A DNA stretch of 64,000 nucleotides from Topomyia yanbarensis (GCF_030247195.1 NC_080671.1:68509412-68573411), one strand, 5' to 3'; positions 1 through 12,024 are shown, counted from the first letter of the stretch. A program made the numbers and translations. The notes: generated from the letters alone by a model not told the origin.

Positions 1-570
1 TGATTTTTCAGCAGAAGGACGCCGGCCAGCACTTCTAGATTCATTATATGGGTCGAGTGTATGCAACCCAAAACAATACGCAAGCAACAATACCGGATTC
101 GCTCCAGTTTGATGAAGTGTATATTGGCAGCGGAGCGTAAACAGACACAACCGTACTCCATCACCGATAGTATCGTTCTCTTGTACAGCCTGATCAGGTC
201 TCCAGAGTGCGGTTCCATGTTCCGGTTATTGCACGGAGAAAGTTTGTTGGCACTTCTTTTTCGTAAACCTAAAGTGAATTCCCCAGGTAGCTTTAGGGTC
301 GAACTATAACCCGAGATATTTGAATACCAAAACCTGAACAATTTTTTGACCCATTCGATGAAGCTGTAGTTGCGCTAATTCACGCTTCCTTAAGAATACG
401 ATTAGCTCAGTTTTCTCTGTGGAGAATTCGTAACCCAGTTGGGGGGGCCCAGGCAGACATATTGTCCAAGGTATGTTGAAATGGTCCGATTCGCAATTCG
501 ATAGCTTTGGGACCAGTAATATACACCACACCGTCATCGGCAAGCTGTCTTAGCGTGCAGGAATTGACAA

Positions 571-1762
571 GTCATTTGTCAGTGTCTTTAACGTAAAAAG
601 TGTAGAGAAGGGGGCTTAAACATGAACCCTGGGGAACGTCTATGCAGTTAAATCGACAAATCACCATACGCAAAATGAATGTGTTTTTCAGGCAACAAAT
701 TTAATAAAAAGTTGTTTAAAATCGGTATTAGACCATGATGAGGCCAGAATTTCTGTTAACAACTTCCGGATACAGGACAGCATTGCAATCGGTCGATACG
801 AATTGTGGTCGGAGGCTGGTTTTCCTGGTTTTTGGATGGCGATGACACTCACGTATCTCCAATCATGTGTCATTTGTCAGTGTCTTTAACGTAAAAAGTG
901 TAGAGAAGGGGGCTTAAACATGAACCCTGGGGAACGTCTATGCAGTTAAATCGACAAATCACCATACGCAAAATGAATGTGTTTTTCAGGCAACAAATTT
1001 AATAAAAAGTTGTTTAAAATCGGTATTAGACCATGATGAGGCCAGAATTTCTGTTAACAACTTCCGGATACAGGACAGCATTGCAATCGGTCGATACGAA
1101 TTGTGGTCGGAGGCTGGTTTTCCTGGTTTTTGGATGGCGATGACACTCACGTATCTCCAATCATGTGTCATTTGTCAGTGTCTTTAACGTAAAAAGTGTA
1201 GAGAAGGGGGCTTAAACATGAACCCTGGGGAACGTCTATGCAGTTAAATCGACAAATCACCATACGCAAAATGAATGTGTTTTTCAGGCAACAAATTTAA
1301 TAAAAAGTTGTTTAAAATCGGTATTAGACCACGATGAGGCCAGAATTTCTGTTAACAACTTCCGGATACAGGACAGCATTGCAATCGGTCGATACGAATT
1401 GTGGTCGGAGGCTGGTTTTCCTGGTTTTTGGATGGCGATGACACTCACGTATCTCCAATCATGTGTCATTTGTCAGTGTCTTTAACGTAAAAAGTGTAGA
1501 GAAGGGGGCTTAAACATGAACCCTGGGGAACGTCTATGCAGTTAAAACGATAAATCACCATACGCAAAATGAATGTGTTTTTCAGGCAACAAATTTAGTA
1601 AAAAGTTGTTTAAAATCGGTATTAGACCATGATGAGGCCAGAATTTCTGTTAACAACTTCCGGATACAGGACAGCATTGCAATCGGTCGATACGAATTGT
1701 GGTCGGAGGCTGGTTTTCCTGGTTTTTGGATGGCGATGACACTCACGTATCTCCAATCATGT
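571..1762 (-). repeat. 298-bp tandem array, four units, inside the RT relic
   Basis: Units begin at 571, 869, 1167 and 1465, exactly 298 bp apart, and differ by only a few substitutions (for example one in unit 3 near 1331 and three in unit 4 near 1547-1600). Each unit joins an early RT block (QKPGKPASDHNSY region) to the later PQGSCLSP-like region, so an internal deletion came first and the deleted segment was then amplified in tandem. The repeated minus-strand 61-codon frame is a by-product of the array, not a gene. Confidence 0.95.
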
Positions 1763-1796
1763 GGGACATCGTTGCCCTCCACGGACTTATTTAGGG

Positions 1797-3070
1797 AGCG
1801 GTAAGGGTTTCAGCGTGAAAAAAACACTTTTTTCGCCATTTTTTTAGAAATTTGTGTGAAGGGATTTGAATAAAACTTTTGAGCAATATAATGTATAATT
1901 TTAATAATATTCTGTGCTTTTTCCGTGCAAAAATATCGACAAGCGACTCGGAGACGAAGCTTTTTGTAAAACGTCTCTAGAAAAACACGATTTGCGGTGT
2001 TAACTGCTATTCAAAAACTACTTAAACAATTTATTTCAAAGCTCGCATACACATGCTATGTAAAAAAAATACCTAACACCTACGTTGAGTTTTCATGTTA
2101 GTTTTTTAATTAGGGAGATTTTTTACTCATTTGAAATAAAGATTTTATGTTTTCCACGAAAAATTCTGCCATTGTATGAATAAAAAACTCCCTTAGGATA
2201 ATTTCTGGAGAGATGCCGCGTCAAGAGAGATACCGCACTCTCTATATCTCGTATATGGGGTCACTTTTATACGGTAATATGATATTGTGAGATTGTCTTT
2301 CGAAGATTTACAACACTGGAGATGTAAAATAATCCTTATTATTAGCTTACGAAAATTTTAATAATGATTTTGTGCTTCCAGTTACATCACGGAGTGCCGA
2401 AAATTTTTAAGCGCAGCATTAAAATTTCGTTTTTTTAAGGTGCTTGATTTTTTTTCGTAGCTGGGACCTTTTAGAAGAAATTCTGATCACGAGCACGGTC
2501 ATTCACGATTGCAGAGGAAAATGTCGTCATGCGGCATCCTTCTCCTACAATTGGGGTTATGCCGCATTAAAATTGCAGGTGAGATGCCGCAATGACCTTT
2601 TTTGTGAAATGTTCGTGGCAATTTGATGAATTTTTTTTTTTTCATGACGAAAACCATTTCACATTATTTTAGAGACTTATCGCAACTGATAAAAATGATT
2701 TTATCAATTATTGAATGCTTTACTTTGACGCAGGATCGATTTTTAGAAATGTGCGGCATCTCTCCCCAAATTACCCTAATTGAAAAATTATCTCGAAAAC
2801 TAAACATCGGGGTTAGGTATTTTATAATTGAAATGTATAGGTAACGTTTGAAATGAATCGGTTGAGTAGTTTTTTAATGACAGATATCACTGCAAATCGC
2901 GTTTTTTTCAGAGACGTTCTACAAAAGTTTCGCCACCGAGTCGCTTGACGATAACTTGAAATGATACCTTATAGTATACAAAAGTTTCGATCAATTCGCT
3001 TCACCCAAATTTCTAAAAAAATCGCGAAAAAAAGAATTTTTTTTCACGCTAAAACCTTACCTCTCTCTTA
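1797..3070. mobile_element. Long-TIR (fold-back-like) DNA element inserted in the RT relic
   Basis: The segment 1797 to about 2135 is matched by the reverse complement of about 2775-3070. Both arms start with GGTAAGG, run through TTTCAGCGTGA-like sequence, then a TCGAC/CTCGG block and a CTAAC block. Arms are about 300 bp and imperfect. The centre carries several GATGCCGC motifs and no coding region I can name. Retrotransposon coding resumes cleanly on both sides (about 3075 and 1790), so this is a later insertion. A TA target duplication is plausible (TA next to each arm) but not proven. A related arm lies at 49961-50280. Confidence 0.75.
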
Positions 3071-3168
3071 GATGAATTCGAAAGGCGCCTCCTGCCTAAC
3101 TCTGGCACATGCTTCAACAAGTTGAATTTGATTCTGTCTGATCCTAGGGCTTTACTGTTACATTTTAA

Positions 3169-3340
3169 CCCGGGGTGGGCGTAGCGTATGTTGGTAAATC
3201 GATTGCCTTGTACGCAGCGCACTTGGGTTCAAGTCCCGACCCCGTACATAGGGTTAGAAATTTTTTCATAAGAGATTTTTCTAACCCGAAGAGGCGAATG
3301 ACCTTAAGGTTAAAACCTCTATAATCGAAATAAAAAAAAA
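3169..3340 (+). mobile_element. tRNA-derived SINE, copy 1
   Basis: The head resembles a tRNA gene with a polymerase III A box (TAGCGTATGTTGG, 3182-3194) and B box (GGTTCAAGTCC, 3226-3236). A body with paired TCTAACCC/GGGTTAGA motifs and an A-rich tail follow. A 13-bp target duplication with one mismatch flanks it (3156-3168 and 3341-3353). It interrupts the minus-strand retrotransposon. It resembles mosquito tRNA-SINEs such as Feilai; the family name is untested. Confidence 0.88.
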
Positions 3341-3780
3341 TGTCACATTTTAAAGAGTAAGTGAGTACTCCACCACCGAAAGAGGTGTTTCGTTCGCGGT
3401 ATCGTGAGCGGACACGACGCAATGTATCTGGACAAACCATCTTAAAAAAAATCGAATATCCAACGGTTTGAAAATTCCACGCTCTTGGTAGTACTCTTTC
3501 GGTTTCATCGATGTTTCTCTTGTTGATCCGTCAACGAACCGGCGCCAGTAACTTCCTTTTTTAGCTTTTATCAAACTCTTTATTCACGTTTCTAATGTCG
3601 CGTACTGTCGGTAGCTAGCGGGTAACCCGGCCTGTCGGAAGGTCTTCTATAGGGCGGCCTTCTTCGTGTATACGTCTGAGCACTCTTTATCCCACCATGG
3701 ATTGAAAGACCGTCCGCGAGAGTTCACGTTTAGTCTGAACTTGCGCTGGTTCAGCTCTTTAAATCAGTACGGCTTTAGAC

Positions 3781-3925
3781 TTGTCCCTCTACTCGACATT
3801 GCTGCGGTTAGATGACATGTGGAACTTAATCCCTGATTCCCACGGCAACGAACATCTGCCAATAGTAGTTACTATTGCTAACAGTTCAGACCCACCGAAA
3901 ACAATCAATGTTTCGTATGACCTCA
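3781..3925 (+). pseudogene. Endonuclease-domain fragment of a non-LTR retrotransposon, inverted relative to the RT part
   Basis: On the plus strand this encodes the end of an apurinic-type LINE endonuclease domain, with a DSHGNEHLPI motif where the family normally has S-D-H, followed by VSYDLT. In such elements this domain lies just upstream of the PWWD linker and on the same strand. Here the linker and RT are on the minus strand (3770 to 1), so the 5' portion is flipped. Its 5' end faces the linker's 5' end, the arrangement expected from twin-priming 5' inversion. Two independent fragments lying head to head remain possible. Confidence 0.7.
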
Positions 3926-6900
3926 CACTTGTGAGGTTCACCTTTTCCATTTTTCTATTGAATAGTAAGCGGTTTTTACGAAGGGTGGTCATTTGCTTTG
4001 CTGGCTTATAGTAGATTGTTTTGATTTTCCTATTCAATTCCTGATTGACAAAACAAAAATGAGTTTTGTTACATCCTTCAATTCGATTTTCCACGTTAAT
4101 TTACGCATTGATGATATATGTTAAGCTGGCGATAATTATGGAACTTGCAACTTCACAAATTTTACTGATAACGCTTAATTACTTTTTAATAACATTTTAC
4201 TGCCACCTTGATAATAAACCATGTTGAAAAAACTTGACATGAGCACCTCGGATATTCACACGGAACGGCTGATCATTTCGGAAAAAAAACCAAATTAAAG
4301 CCGTGGAAAAAAAATAATCAGATTAAAATTTTATATCTACCGACGGCGCGCGGTTATGTGCTATCCGAATCTGTTTCGGGGTGTCTGCCGGTGACAGACG
4401 CCATAAATCACAATTCACAGCTTTTGAAGATGGCTGCATTCCAAAAACTCACATCGGATCCGGTCGGACAGTTTGTTGGGCTCGTGTGGAACAGCAATCC
4501 GATTCGATGAGGGAGGGGGAAAAATTACTGATACCGCAAACCACACCATCCGGAACAGGTATTCCCGCTGGAATGCATCATTGTTGAGACAGGAATAAAA
4601 CAGCAAAAAAAAAGGCGACGGAAGAAAGAGGACTGCAGTCGGCCCCACAGACCGCAGTCTGCTTTTAATTGAATTAAATTGCACGGAGAGAGTAATTATT
4701 GAATTATGAGCGTGGACTGTTTTTATGTTTTAAAATCTACATTTCTGCAGACCACTTGCGGATCGGAAATGTGCAGATAGAAGTTGGGCTGATTCGGAAG
4801 CGGAATGGTTGAATGCAGTCACCTAAGCGCGGTGGCTTCAATTTGCGAACTGTATGAATAATAATTCAATTTGAAGAAATCCATTAAGCGTGGGCGAGCG
4901 GTTGGTGGTTTTGGGCGGATGGATGTTGCCTGTTTCACAAGAATGGTCTAGAGAGGAGCCTTCACGGATGGATGGCATTTTAGTCGATGTTTGACAAACA
5001 ATAGAAATGATAGATTTATGAAATGGGAATTAATAAAGAACCATTTTTCAATATTGCTCAGATGATTGGCAGTTTGCTGTATTTTCAAGTGATTCGATTT
5101 AACACGGATTTTAGCATTTTATTTATTCAAACCACTACCCGAAAAATTTCTGATAAATTTGACAGGAAATGAACCGCTACCGTTATCTATTTCGGATACA
5201 TTTTTACGACCGTTAGCTTGTATAATTAAATCTATTTTACGAACCGGGTGGCAGGTCGAACAACTTAACTCCTTTTTGACCCAACGAATGTGCCGTGGTC
5301 ATTTAACCGTGAGTGTCGTGGTTGGTCTCCCCACGAGCACAAACGTACCGACGCTTTTTTCGATGAAGATTGACATCGATCAACCTTACGCCGGAATGCC
5401 GCCACATGCACGGAACGCCTGTAAAAAAAGTCGTAAGGGCCCTCGTGAGTGACTCGTGGGCATTCGACGCCATTTACATATTGAATTGGTAAGAATTGGC
5501 CATTTACCGAAAGCGGACCGATCAATCGCGTCGCCTGGCACCACGCTAGGATCGAATCAATCGGTCGGCATGTGTGTGGTTAATTTCATTTAAATTTTAT
5601 TGTTATTTTTATGGAGTTTGTTTTCCGCCGAGCTGTTGGGAAACAATGTAAACGGTTGCTTTTCAACGATTCAATTTTCTCTGGGAAGCTCGTTGGTAGT
5701 GACTAGATAGAGGTGTTAGCTTTTTTGGAGCAAGCTATCCGTTGATTCAACACAGTACCGAATCTTACCTAGGAGTATACTGCCTATGATCGCAAGTCAG
5801 TTCCATAAAGATAGGAAATCCCATAGCAAATGAGACAAATTGCGATAATTAGTAGTACATCAATCTTCACATATTCTAAAAACTATATAGCGTAGTTATT
5901 TTAGCCATGTTTCTATTATCCTGTTTGAAGATGTTGATAAGAGCATCGCCTGCCATCTTTGTTATATATATAATAATAAATGAAAATATCTGCACACAAC
6001 TTGATCCACGCGGGAATAAAAGTTGTCAAAATTAACTCACAGCTCCTACGGCAACCAAACTTCCTCTTGGCGGTAGTAACGGGAAGAAAACGGTAAACCT
6101 TCGATTCCCCACTCGACAGCAGCCTTCTCGCCCTGGCCTGACATTTGCCACCATTCAGTCCCCAAACGGACGAGCCAACTTCTTACTTTTTCCATTTCCG
6201 CTCGATTATGATTTCCGGAAATCATTCTCCGGAGGTCTTACACCACCACCGACCGACCGACCGACAACAAACGGCGTCAATTCCATCGGTTTCATCGGTT
6301 CGCGCTCTTCCCGGTTCTAATCCAATTTCCTCCTCCTTCACACGCGGCCCAGGTCGAATTTGTCAAACATTTTAGCGTTCTTTTGTTATACTTTTTGATG
6401 AAAGCGGCGAATCTACTTTCCCGTCCAATGAACAGCCCGAAGTGGGAAGCGATTGTGTTCCGAGAGAATGGGGCATTAAGTTTCGCTCTGTTCGTCATAT
6501 CGGCGGTGTAGACCCTCGTCATCAGACGACTGCCGCTGACTGCTGCTTCTGCTGCTGGAGGGATCGGATTTCAGAACACAGAATTTAAATCCAATTTAGC
6601 AGTGTGTCAAATGCCAATGTAACAAAAGCTCGAACGAATTTTACAACGAAAAGTGTCACCAACAAACTAGACGATTTGTGCTTGTTCTCGGCTATTGAGC
6701 GGCACCGCTTCGAACACCTTGAGCGGGAAAATCTCTCATAACGAGCAATGATTGATGGTTGTGTCTTGCTTTTGATGCGTTTTTTTCGACAAAACATGTG
6801 AGGGTAGGGATCAATGAGTCGTCATAATTGAACGATTAAATTTAATATAGTCGGTAAACTGGGATCAGCTGAACTGGTTTTGGTTTAGCATTCAAGCGAC

Positions 6901-8513
6901 CAGTGTTTGCTTTTTCAGCAGGAAATTAAATAGCCCACATCGAATTTCGAGCGATGCGATGAGCTGCCAATTATCACCCCGGGGTTGACCACTGTTGATG
7001 TGTAAACGCGTGTACACGGATATAGTTAATGCGACAGTAAGCCACCATAAAATAAAGAATAATCCGTAACAAATTGCAGTCCTCGCAGTGATCGTTGTTG
7101 GCTAGATACGGAACTGACGCACAGCTGCTGACGTTGCAGTTTGACACTGATAAAGGATGCTGGATTTTATGTGGAAATTGTTGCTTGAAAGAATTTTGTT
7201 AAAATTTGTTCTCGATTGTATCAGCTGTGATCATTGGGTCTAGCTGAATCTGAGCGCACTTTTCTTAAGGCATTCCATTTCATTGTTCGCCAATCTGTTC
7301 GAACCGATCATTTCCAATTTAGTTGACATTTTGTAAACTTGGCACTATTTAGTAAGAATGCTATTTTTGGCAGTCAATTATTCAGTAGACCAAGGTAAAT
7401 AAAGAGTGAGTTTATAACCATTGCGGCGTTTTAGATTGATTGTTAAATTGGCTATAGCCTATAGTTATCGGAATGGAACCACAGTTTTACAGTCTTTCAG
7501 TACCGTAAAGGAACCAATCGCAAACTTCATTTCTGATATATTTTACCAAAAACAGATTCATAAAGACGTTGAACAATTTTTTTTAAATAAATAAGAACAC
7601 TACTGATAGTCTAGATTAAAGACGCTGAATTACTGAATAAAGACTCGTCATCTAATCCCAACTAAATAAAATGGTTTGGCAACATTATTTTCTGCAAACT
7701 AGCACCACTGTCACAGCGTTAACTTCAGTTGACTCGTATACTACAGTTACCGCAGAGCTGCAACGTCGATAATTTTTTCATCATGAAGTGCTGTGGGAAG
7801 TTTGTACTAATAAAAGTATCGCCGGTTTTAAAAATATTGGTTTTTTTCGCTTCCTGGTAAACTACGACCTTCATGCGGAATGAGTCCGGTTCTGTGGTTT
7901 ACCAGAAAATTAAACATTACGGATAGCTGCAACGGTTGAAGCAACTTTTAGAAGACACCGTAATGATAAAAGATATATGTTTCACCTTGCCTTAGAGATT
8001 CGATTCAGAAATTTAGTCAAAATATTTTAACTCACTATCACAATACTTTCCAAAATTTATTCATCAGATTGCAATATTTGACAAGTTTTCTGTTCGATTG
8101 GAATGACATTGACAGGTCTTGTGCTCGATTGGAATGACACTGACAGATAAATAGTAAACTAACAATTGACGTGTCGGGTCTTTATCCGGAAGGATTCAGC
8201 GTCGTTACTCTAGACGTAAATCGAATCAGTTAAAACGTCTTATTTGGACGCTAGAATAAAAAAAACACCCAGTTAATCGTGTGAAACGGCATTTCAGCCA
8301 TTATTATTCCCGCTGCATTAGTTTGTAGTAAAAAACTAGTTAAAGCGACTTTCATTAAAAAAAAAAGCACAATTTTGCATATGTTTTACACCATCAATGT
8401 GAAGTAATGGCCAGAATTGAGTAACCATTCAAATATCCGTCCAGCTCCAAACCCGGCCATCTTTCAATATTGACATCTCATGCTTCGGATTGTAGAATGG
8501 GACGGAAAAGGTA
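3926..8513. other. No recognisable gene
   Basis: About 4.6 kb of moderately A/T-rich DNA. The reading frames are short and overlap on both strands without recognisable motifs. A short CCGA run lies near 6250-6265. I see no transposon termini or RNA gene. It may be intergenic or intronic unique sequence. Confidence 0.5.
8092..8146. repeat. Short direct duplication, 24-bp units
   Basis: Two near-identical 24-bp units (8092-8115 and 8123-8146) share CGATTGGAATGACA and end in TGACAG, spaced 31 bp apart. No function is inferred. Confidence 0.6.
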
Positions 8514-8880
8514 ATGTCCCGGACCGGTTTTCCGCTCCCATTGCAACAATTGCGCTTGAGCGTGGCCCAGTTTTTGACGATAGCTAAGAGAGAAACTCCA
8601 TTCAAGAACGGAGTACCAGGAAAAAAGTGGGTAAAGCTTTTCACTAAAGCGTCATCCAGATTCATCCCGTCGCAAACAGAATACTCTTGCTCGGTACCGA
8701 GCAACAAATACCGAAAAAGGGATAAGGACATGGTTCGACGAAGTTATTTGCTTTCTGAAGGAAGAACAGCTGGATCAAGTGCTCAACGATCCTGCAAGAA
8801 TCTACAATCTGGATGAATCGATGTTTGAACTCGTTGTTCGTAAGAGGAAGTGCTTGAATATGACAATAAAACATATGGCC
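8514..8880 (+). pseudogene. pogo/Tigger-like transposase fragment, frameshifted
   Basis: The first frame (8514 to about 8700) shows a CENP-B/pogo-type DNA-binding layout: a GFPLPLQQLR helix region, then a TPFKNGVPGKKWVKLF block that matches the family's conserved N-G-P-G-x-x-W. A frameshift near 8700-8715 moves into a second frame with IRTWFDEVICFLKEEQ and then YNLDES. The Asp of that motif (8812-8814) matches the first catalytic Asp of the DDE domain. The rest of the catalytic domain is absent. Homology stops where the MITE at 8881 begins. The fragment is too short and broken to be active. Family assignment is by motif reading only. Confidence 0.7.
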
Positions 8881-9120
8881 GGTGTCACGTCAGACCGGAC
8901 TAAGCGACATTGTATTGATTTCGAGAAAAACGAGTTTCAAGCTTGAATCGCAGCATCCTTTACATCATAATTTGAAATTGATTTTCGTTATAATTCTTGC
9001 ATATTGTAACATATTTCAAATCAGCTAAAAGCCGAATGAAGCTGAAGAAATTCTTTATCAAGTGCTATGATTATCTCATTTTTTAAGGTTTTGCAACTTA
9101 GTCCGGTCTGACTTAACACC
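8881..9120. mobile_element. 240-bp MITE with GGTGT...GTCAGACCGGACTAAG termini
   Basis: The left end (8881-8904) and the reverse complement of the right end (about 9097-9120) share GTCAGACCGGACTAAG and a GGTGT start, with two differences in about 24 bp. The interior is A/T-rich and non-coding. Its left end directly abuts the pogo-like fragment. The target duplication is unclear. Confidence 0.75.
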
Positions 9121-9886
9121 TGCAAATTGGTAATAATATAACTACTGCAATTTGTTAAATAGCTTCTGATTCTTCCCACTAACTGCCAATTCTCAACCCT
9201 TAATATATGAATCAACAGTCATCATTCCACTCAGACAAGACCACGCGTATTCCCCACGCACATTAAATGCCCTGTGGATTAGTTTCCTACTTGGTCAAAT
9301 AAACACTAAACAAACAAAGAAATTAGTTTGATCAGTCCAAAGAAATGTCAGCTGGATTAGCATCAACCGGCGGATACGTGTTCCCTTACAACACCATCAA
9401 ATCAAAGAACATTTAAAATTACTTACGACAAAATATGTGTAATTCTGAATATAATAATTAATTATTAGCAATAAAATAAGATCTGGGAAATTAGTTGCAT
9501 AACCAGGATAGTTCATGTTCAAAGATAGCACTGTTGATGAATCACTTTATAAAATAGTTGATAAGGGACGCGGACGAAAATAGCTGACCACCGCCAGATG
9601 CAAACAATTTTATTATCTATTGACTGAAAATGCTTTTAAATAAAATTTAAAAAAAACAATATCTAGCAGTGAGATGAGACATTTCTTACTCATATCATTG
9701 TTGGATCATTTATCAGTTTGTAGAACCCATGCTAAGTAGGCACCTAACAATTTCTAATCCTGGGCGAATAAAACCTCGAATAAACTCAATAAATTATAGA
9801 AAATCAATAAAACGAACGAAATAAAAAAATTAAGCGAAAAATGAACTAAGAGGTTTTCAAATTCAAAAAATGAATAGAGTGATTAT
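9121..9886. other. A/T-rich non-coding DNA
   Basis: No gene is recognised. Near 9668 the phrase GTGAGATGAGACATTTCTTA recurs as GTGTGATGAGACATTTCTTA near 11733, so both are probably pieces of one dispersed repeat. Confidence 0.45.
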
Positions 9887-9899
9887 TATAAATCAAATT

Positions 9900-10064
9900 T
9901 TTTTTTTGATTATAGAGGTTTTAACCTTAGGGTCATTCGCCTCTTTGTCGGGTTAGAGAAGTCTCTTTTAGAAAAATCTCTAACCCTATGTGCGGGGTTG
10001 GGATTTTAACCCAGGTGATCTGCGTACAAGGCAATCGATTTACCAACTACGCTATCTCCACCCC
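9900..10064 (-). mobile_element. tRNA-derived SINE, copy 2
   Basis: This is a minus-strand copy of the 3169-3340 family, with tail and body at 9900-9990 and the tRNA-like head at about 9990-10064. The B box is degraded and the A box changed. A perfect 13-bp target duplication flanks it (9887-9899 and 10065-10077), so the insertion is well defined. Confidence 0.9.
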
Positions 10065-10228
10065 TATAAATCAAATTAATAATACACATAAACCAAATTA
10101 GATTAGCCAATTAAAGGGAAAATTAGGCAATATTTAAATAGTTATAAAATTAATACAATAAATTAAATTGACTCAAAACTAACAAATTGAATAAAATAAA
10201 TAATTAAAATGTCTGATCATGGAATGAG

Positions 10229-10519
10229 TAAAATGAATAAAATGAATCAAATGAATCAAATGAATCAAATGAATCAAATCAATCAAATCAATCAAATCAA
10301 TCAAATCAATCAAATCAATCAAATGTATCAAATGAATCAAATGAATCCAATGAATCAAATGAATCAAATGAATCAAATGAATCAAATGAATCAAATGAAT
10401 CAAATGAATCAAATTAATCAAATGAATCAAATGAATCAAATGAATCAAATGAATCAAATGAATCAAATGAATCAAATGAATCAACTGAATCAAATGAATC
10501 AAATGAATCAAATGGATCG
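10229..10519. repeat. 9-bp satellite (AAATGAATC)n
   Basis: Roughly thirty units of AAATGAATC with point variants: a run of AAATCAATC at about 10274-10318, and single AAATGTATC and AAATTAATC units. Because the unit is a multiple of three without stops, it keeps frames open on both strands (Met-Asn-Gln repeats on plus, His-Leu-Ile repeats on minus). These frames are not evidence of a gene. Confidence 0.97.
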
Positions 10520-11130
10520 AAGGAATTTAATGAATACCGTGAATACAATGAATCAAATGAATAAATAAAGCAAACGAATCAAATAAACAAAACGAATAGA
10601 ATTGAAAAAAAAATAAAAAGAAAAAAAAATGAGCTGAACAAAATGAACTGATTAAAATGAAAAATTAAGCAATGTTAAAAAGTTATAAATTAATAAAAAT
10701 ACTAAATTGTGTCTAATAAATAATTTGGATAAAATAAATAAATCTGAAAAAATAGCCACATTATTCAAATTAAGAAACTGAATAACAAGTATTAACAGGA
10801 AAAAACGAATCGAAAGCATAGAATAAAACCAGTGAATAAAGTAAATTAAATTAATGATATTAGTAAAATGCACGAAAAAATAATAAACAGATCAATGTGA
10901 ATCCAAAAAAATGAAACAGATAAAATAGACAAAATGGTCCCAAATGAATAAAAAGAATGCTGAATGAAATAAATAATTAAAATGTAATCATCATATATTT
11001 AAAATTAGTCAAATATCCAAAATGAATAAAATAAACAAGACTAATTAAATTAATGAAATGAAGAAACTGAAAATATTGACTATTTAGAATGAAATTAAAA
11101 ATCATTTTTGAATAAAGTAAACGAATAAAC
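10520..11130. other. A-rich low-complexity tract related to the satellite
   Basis: The sequence is dominated by degenerate AATAAA, AATGAA and AAATTA words and looks like decayed satellite. A similar tract lies at about 9770-9886 and 10078-10228. No gene is seen. Confidence 0.7.
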
Positions 11131-12024
11131 CGGTTTGTGCGAATTTGAGAACTTCTGTATCAGAAAATCATGAATTGTTTTTGAAAAGCCAATTATTTGA
11201 AAAATGGCTAATTCATATACAATGGACTTTCCAGGGTTTCCATTCTTTTTTTGTGTTAACCTTTTCGTTTTCGTTCATCTTTTTAGCGGCGTCGTTTTAG
11301 ATTATCTTGTGTTTCTACTTTATTGATGGACTTTAATTAGTCATCAGGAACCTGGAACATTCAATTTGTTTTGTAACTCAAAGTTGTTTTTTGGTCAGAT
11401 ATTCTCGAGAGAAATATTTTTGTATAGAATACATAAATACGCGCAATAAGACTAGAAGTAATAGTAAAATAAGACAAGAGCACACGTGCTTTCAAGCCCC
11501 TGAGCGACAGAGGGAGAATGCAATGCTTGAATGTGACAGGTAGATATTTCAAAGTTTTCATTTGCATTGAAGTAAATAGTGTGAAGTGTGTAGGCTATGT
11601 CGATAACACAAAAGCCGTGCATTCAGTTGATTACAATGCAATCTCTTAACTGCTGCCCAAATTTTTGTTTTGCTTAAAAAAAGCTATTGTAGATTGTTTT
11701 GTAATGAGAAAACGCTTTTAATCCACCTAACAGTGTGATGAGACATTTCTTATAACTCTTATCACTCTCTTCGGATATTATATCGTTTGAGAACATTTTG
11801 AACTTGATGCTTCACGATGTTTTTGACAACACATACTACATGGGATAGTGGCAGGACTCAGAGAATCGCTCAAATCAGCATAGGACAACATCAGTGCTAG
11901 AAATCTCAAACCAAATCAATAAGAAAGCGAAAAAATGGCCCATAAAATAGACATACCATCGAATTATTGTTAATGCTCTGTTAATAAAATATCTGAATTG
12001 TGGTGGGAAAACTGAATTTTCCTA
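11131..12024. other. No recognisable gene
   Basis: A/T-rich. It contains the GATGAGACATTTCTTA phrase near 11737 shared with about 9672, preceded by a TCCACCTAACAGTG motif resembling the left end of the element at 13521. Confidence 0.4.

Larger units (their letters stand above)
1..3770 (-). pseudogene. Non-LTR retrotransposon pol remnant (linker and reverse transcriptase), interrupted and frameshifted
   Basis: Read on the minus strand, the pieces run in the usual order of a LINE ORF2. About 3770-3440 gives the endonuclease-RT linker (a PWWD-like motif, then KKGSYWRRFVDG). About 3155-3075 gives the start of the RT domain. 1790-571 gives RT motifs around QKPGKPASDHNSYRPIAML. 570-304 gives the LADD catalytic motif (533-541) followed by STEKTELIVF and FKYLG. 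300-1 gives the thumb region, with a LEVLAGV-like stretch. A run of seven G at about 441-447 causes a frameshift just after the LADD block, and stops are scattered. The RT stretch carrying the first catalytic aspartate is missing. A SINE and a long-TIR element sit inside it. The style suggests the I/R1/LOA/Jockey group; I cannot fix the clade. The 3' end lies outside the window. Clearly non-functional. Confidence 0.85.

Noticed and set aside
571..1762. Regular repeats with constant period, CRISPR-like at first sight
   Set aside because: The whole 298-bp unit is repeated without variable spacers, and it encodes part of a reverse transcriptase in a eukaryotic context.
10179..10568. Open frames of 110 and 119 codons on opposite strands
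   Set aside because: They are translations of a 9-bp satellite whose period is a multiple of three; no other coding evidence.
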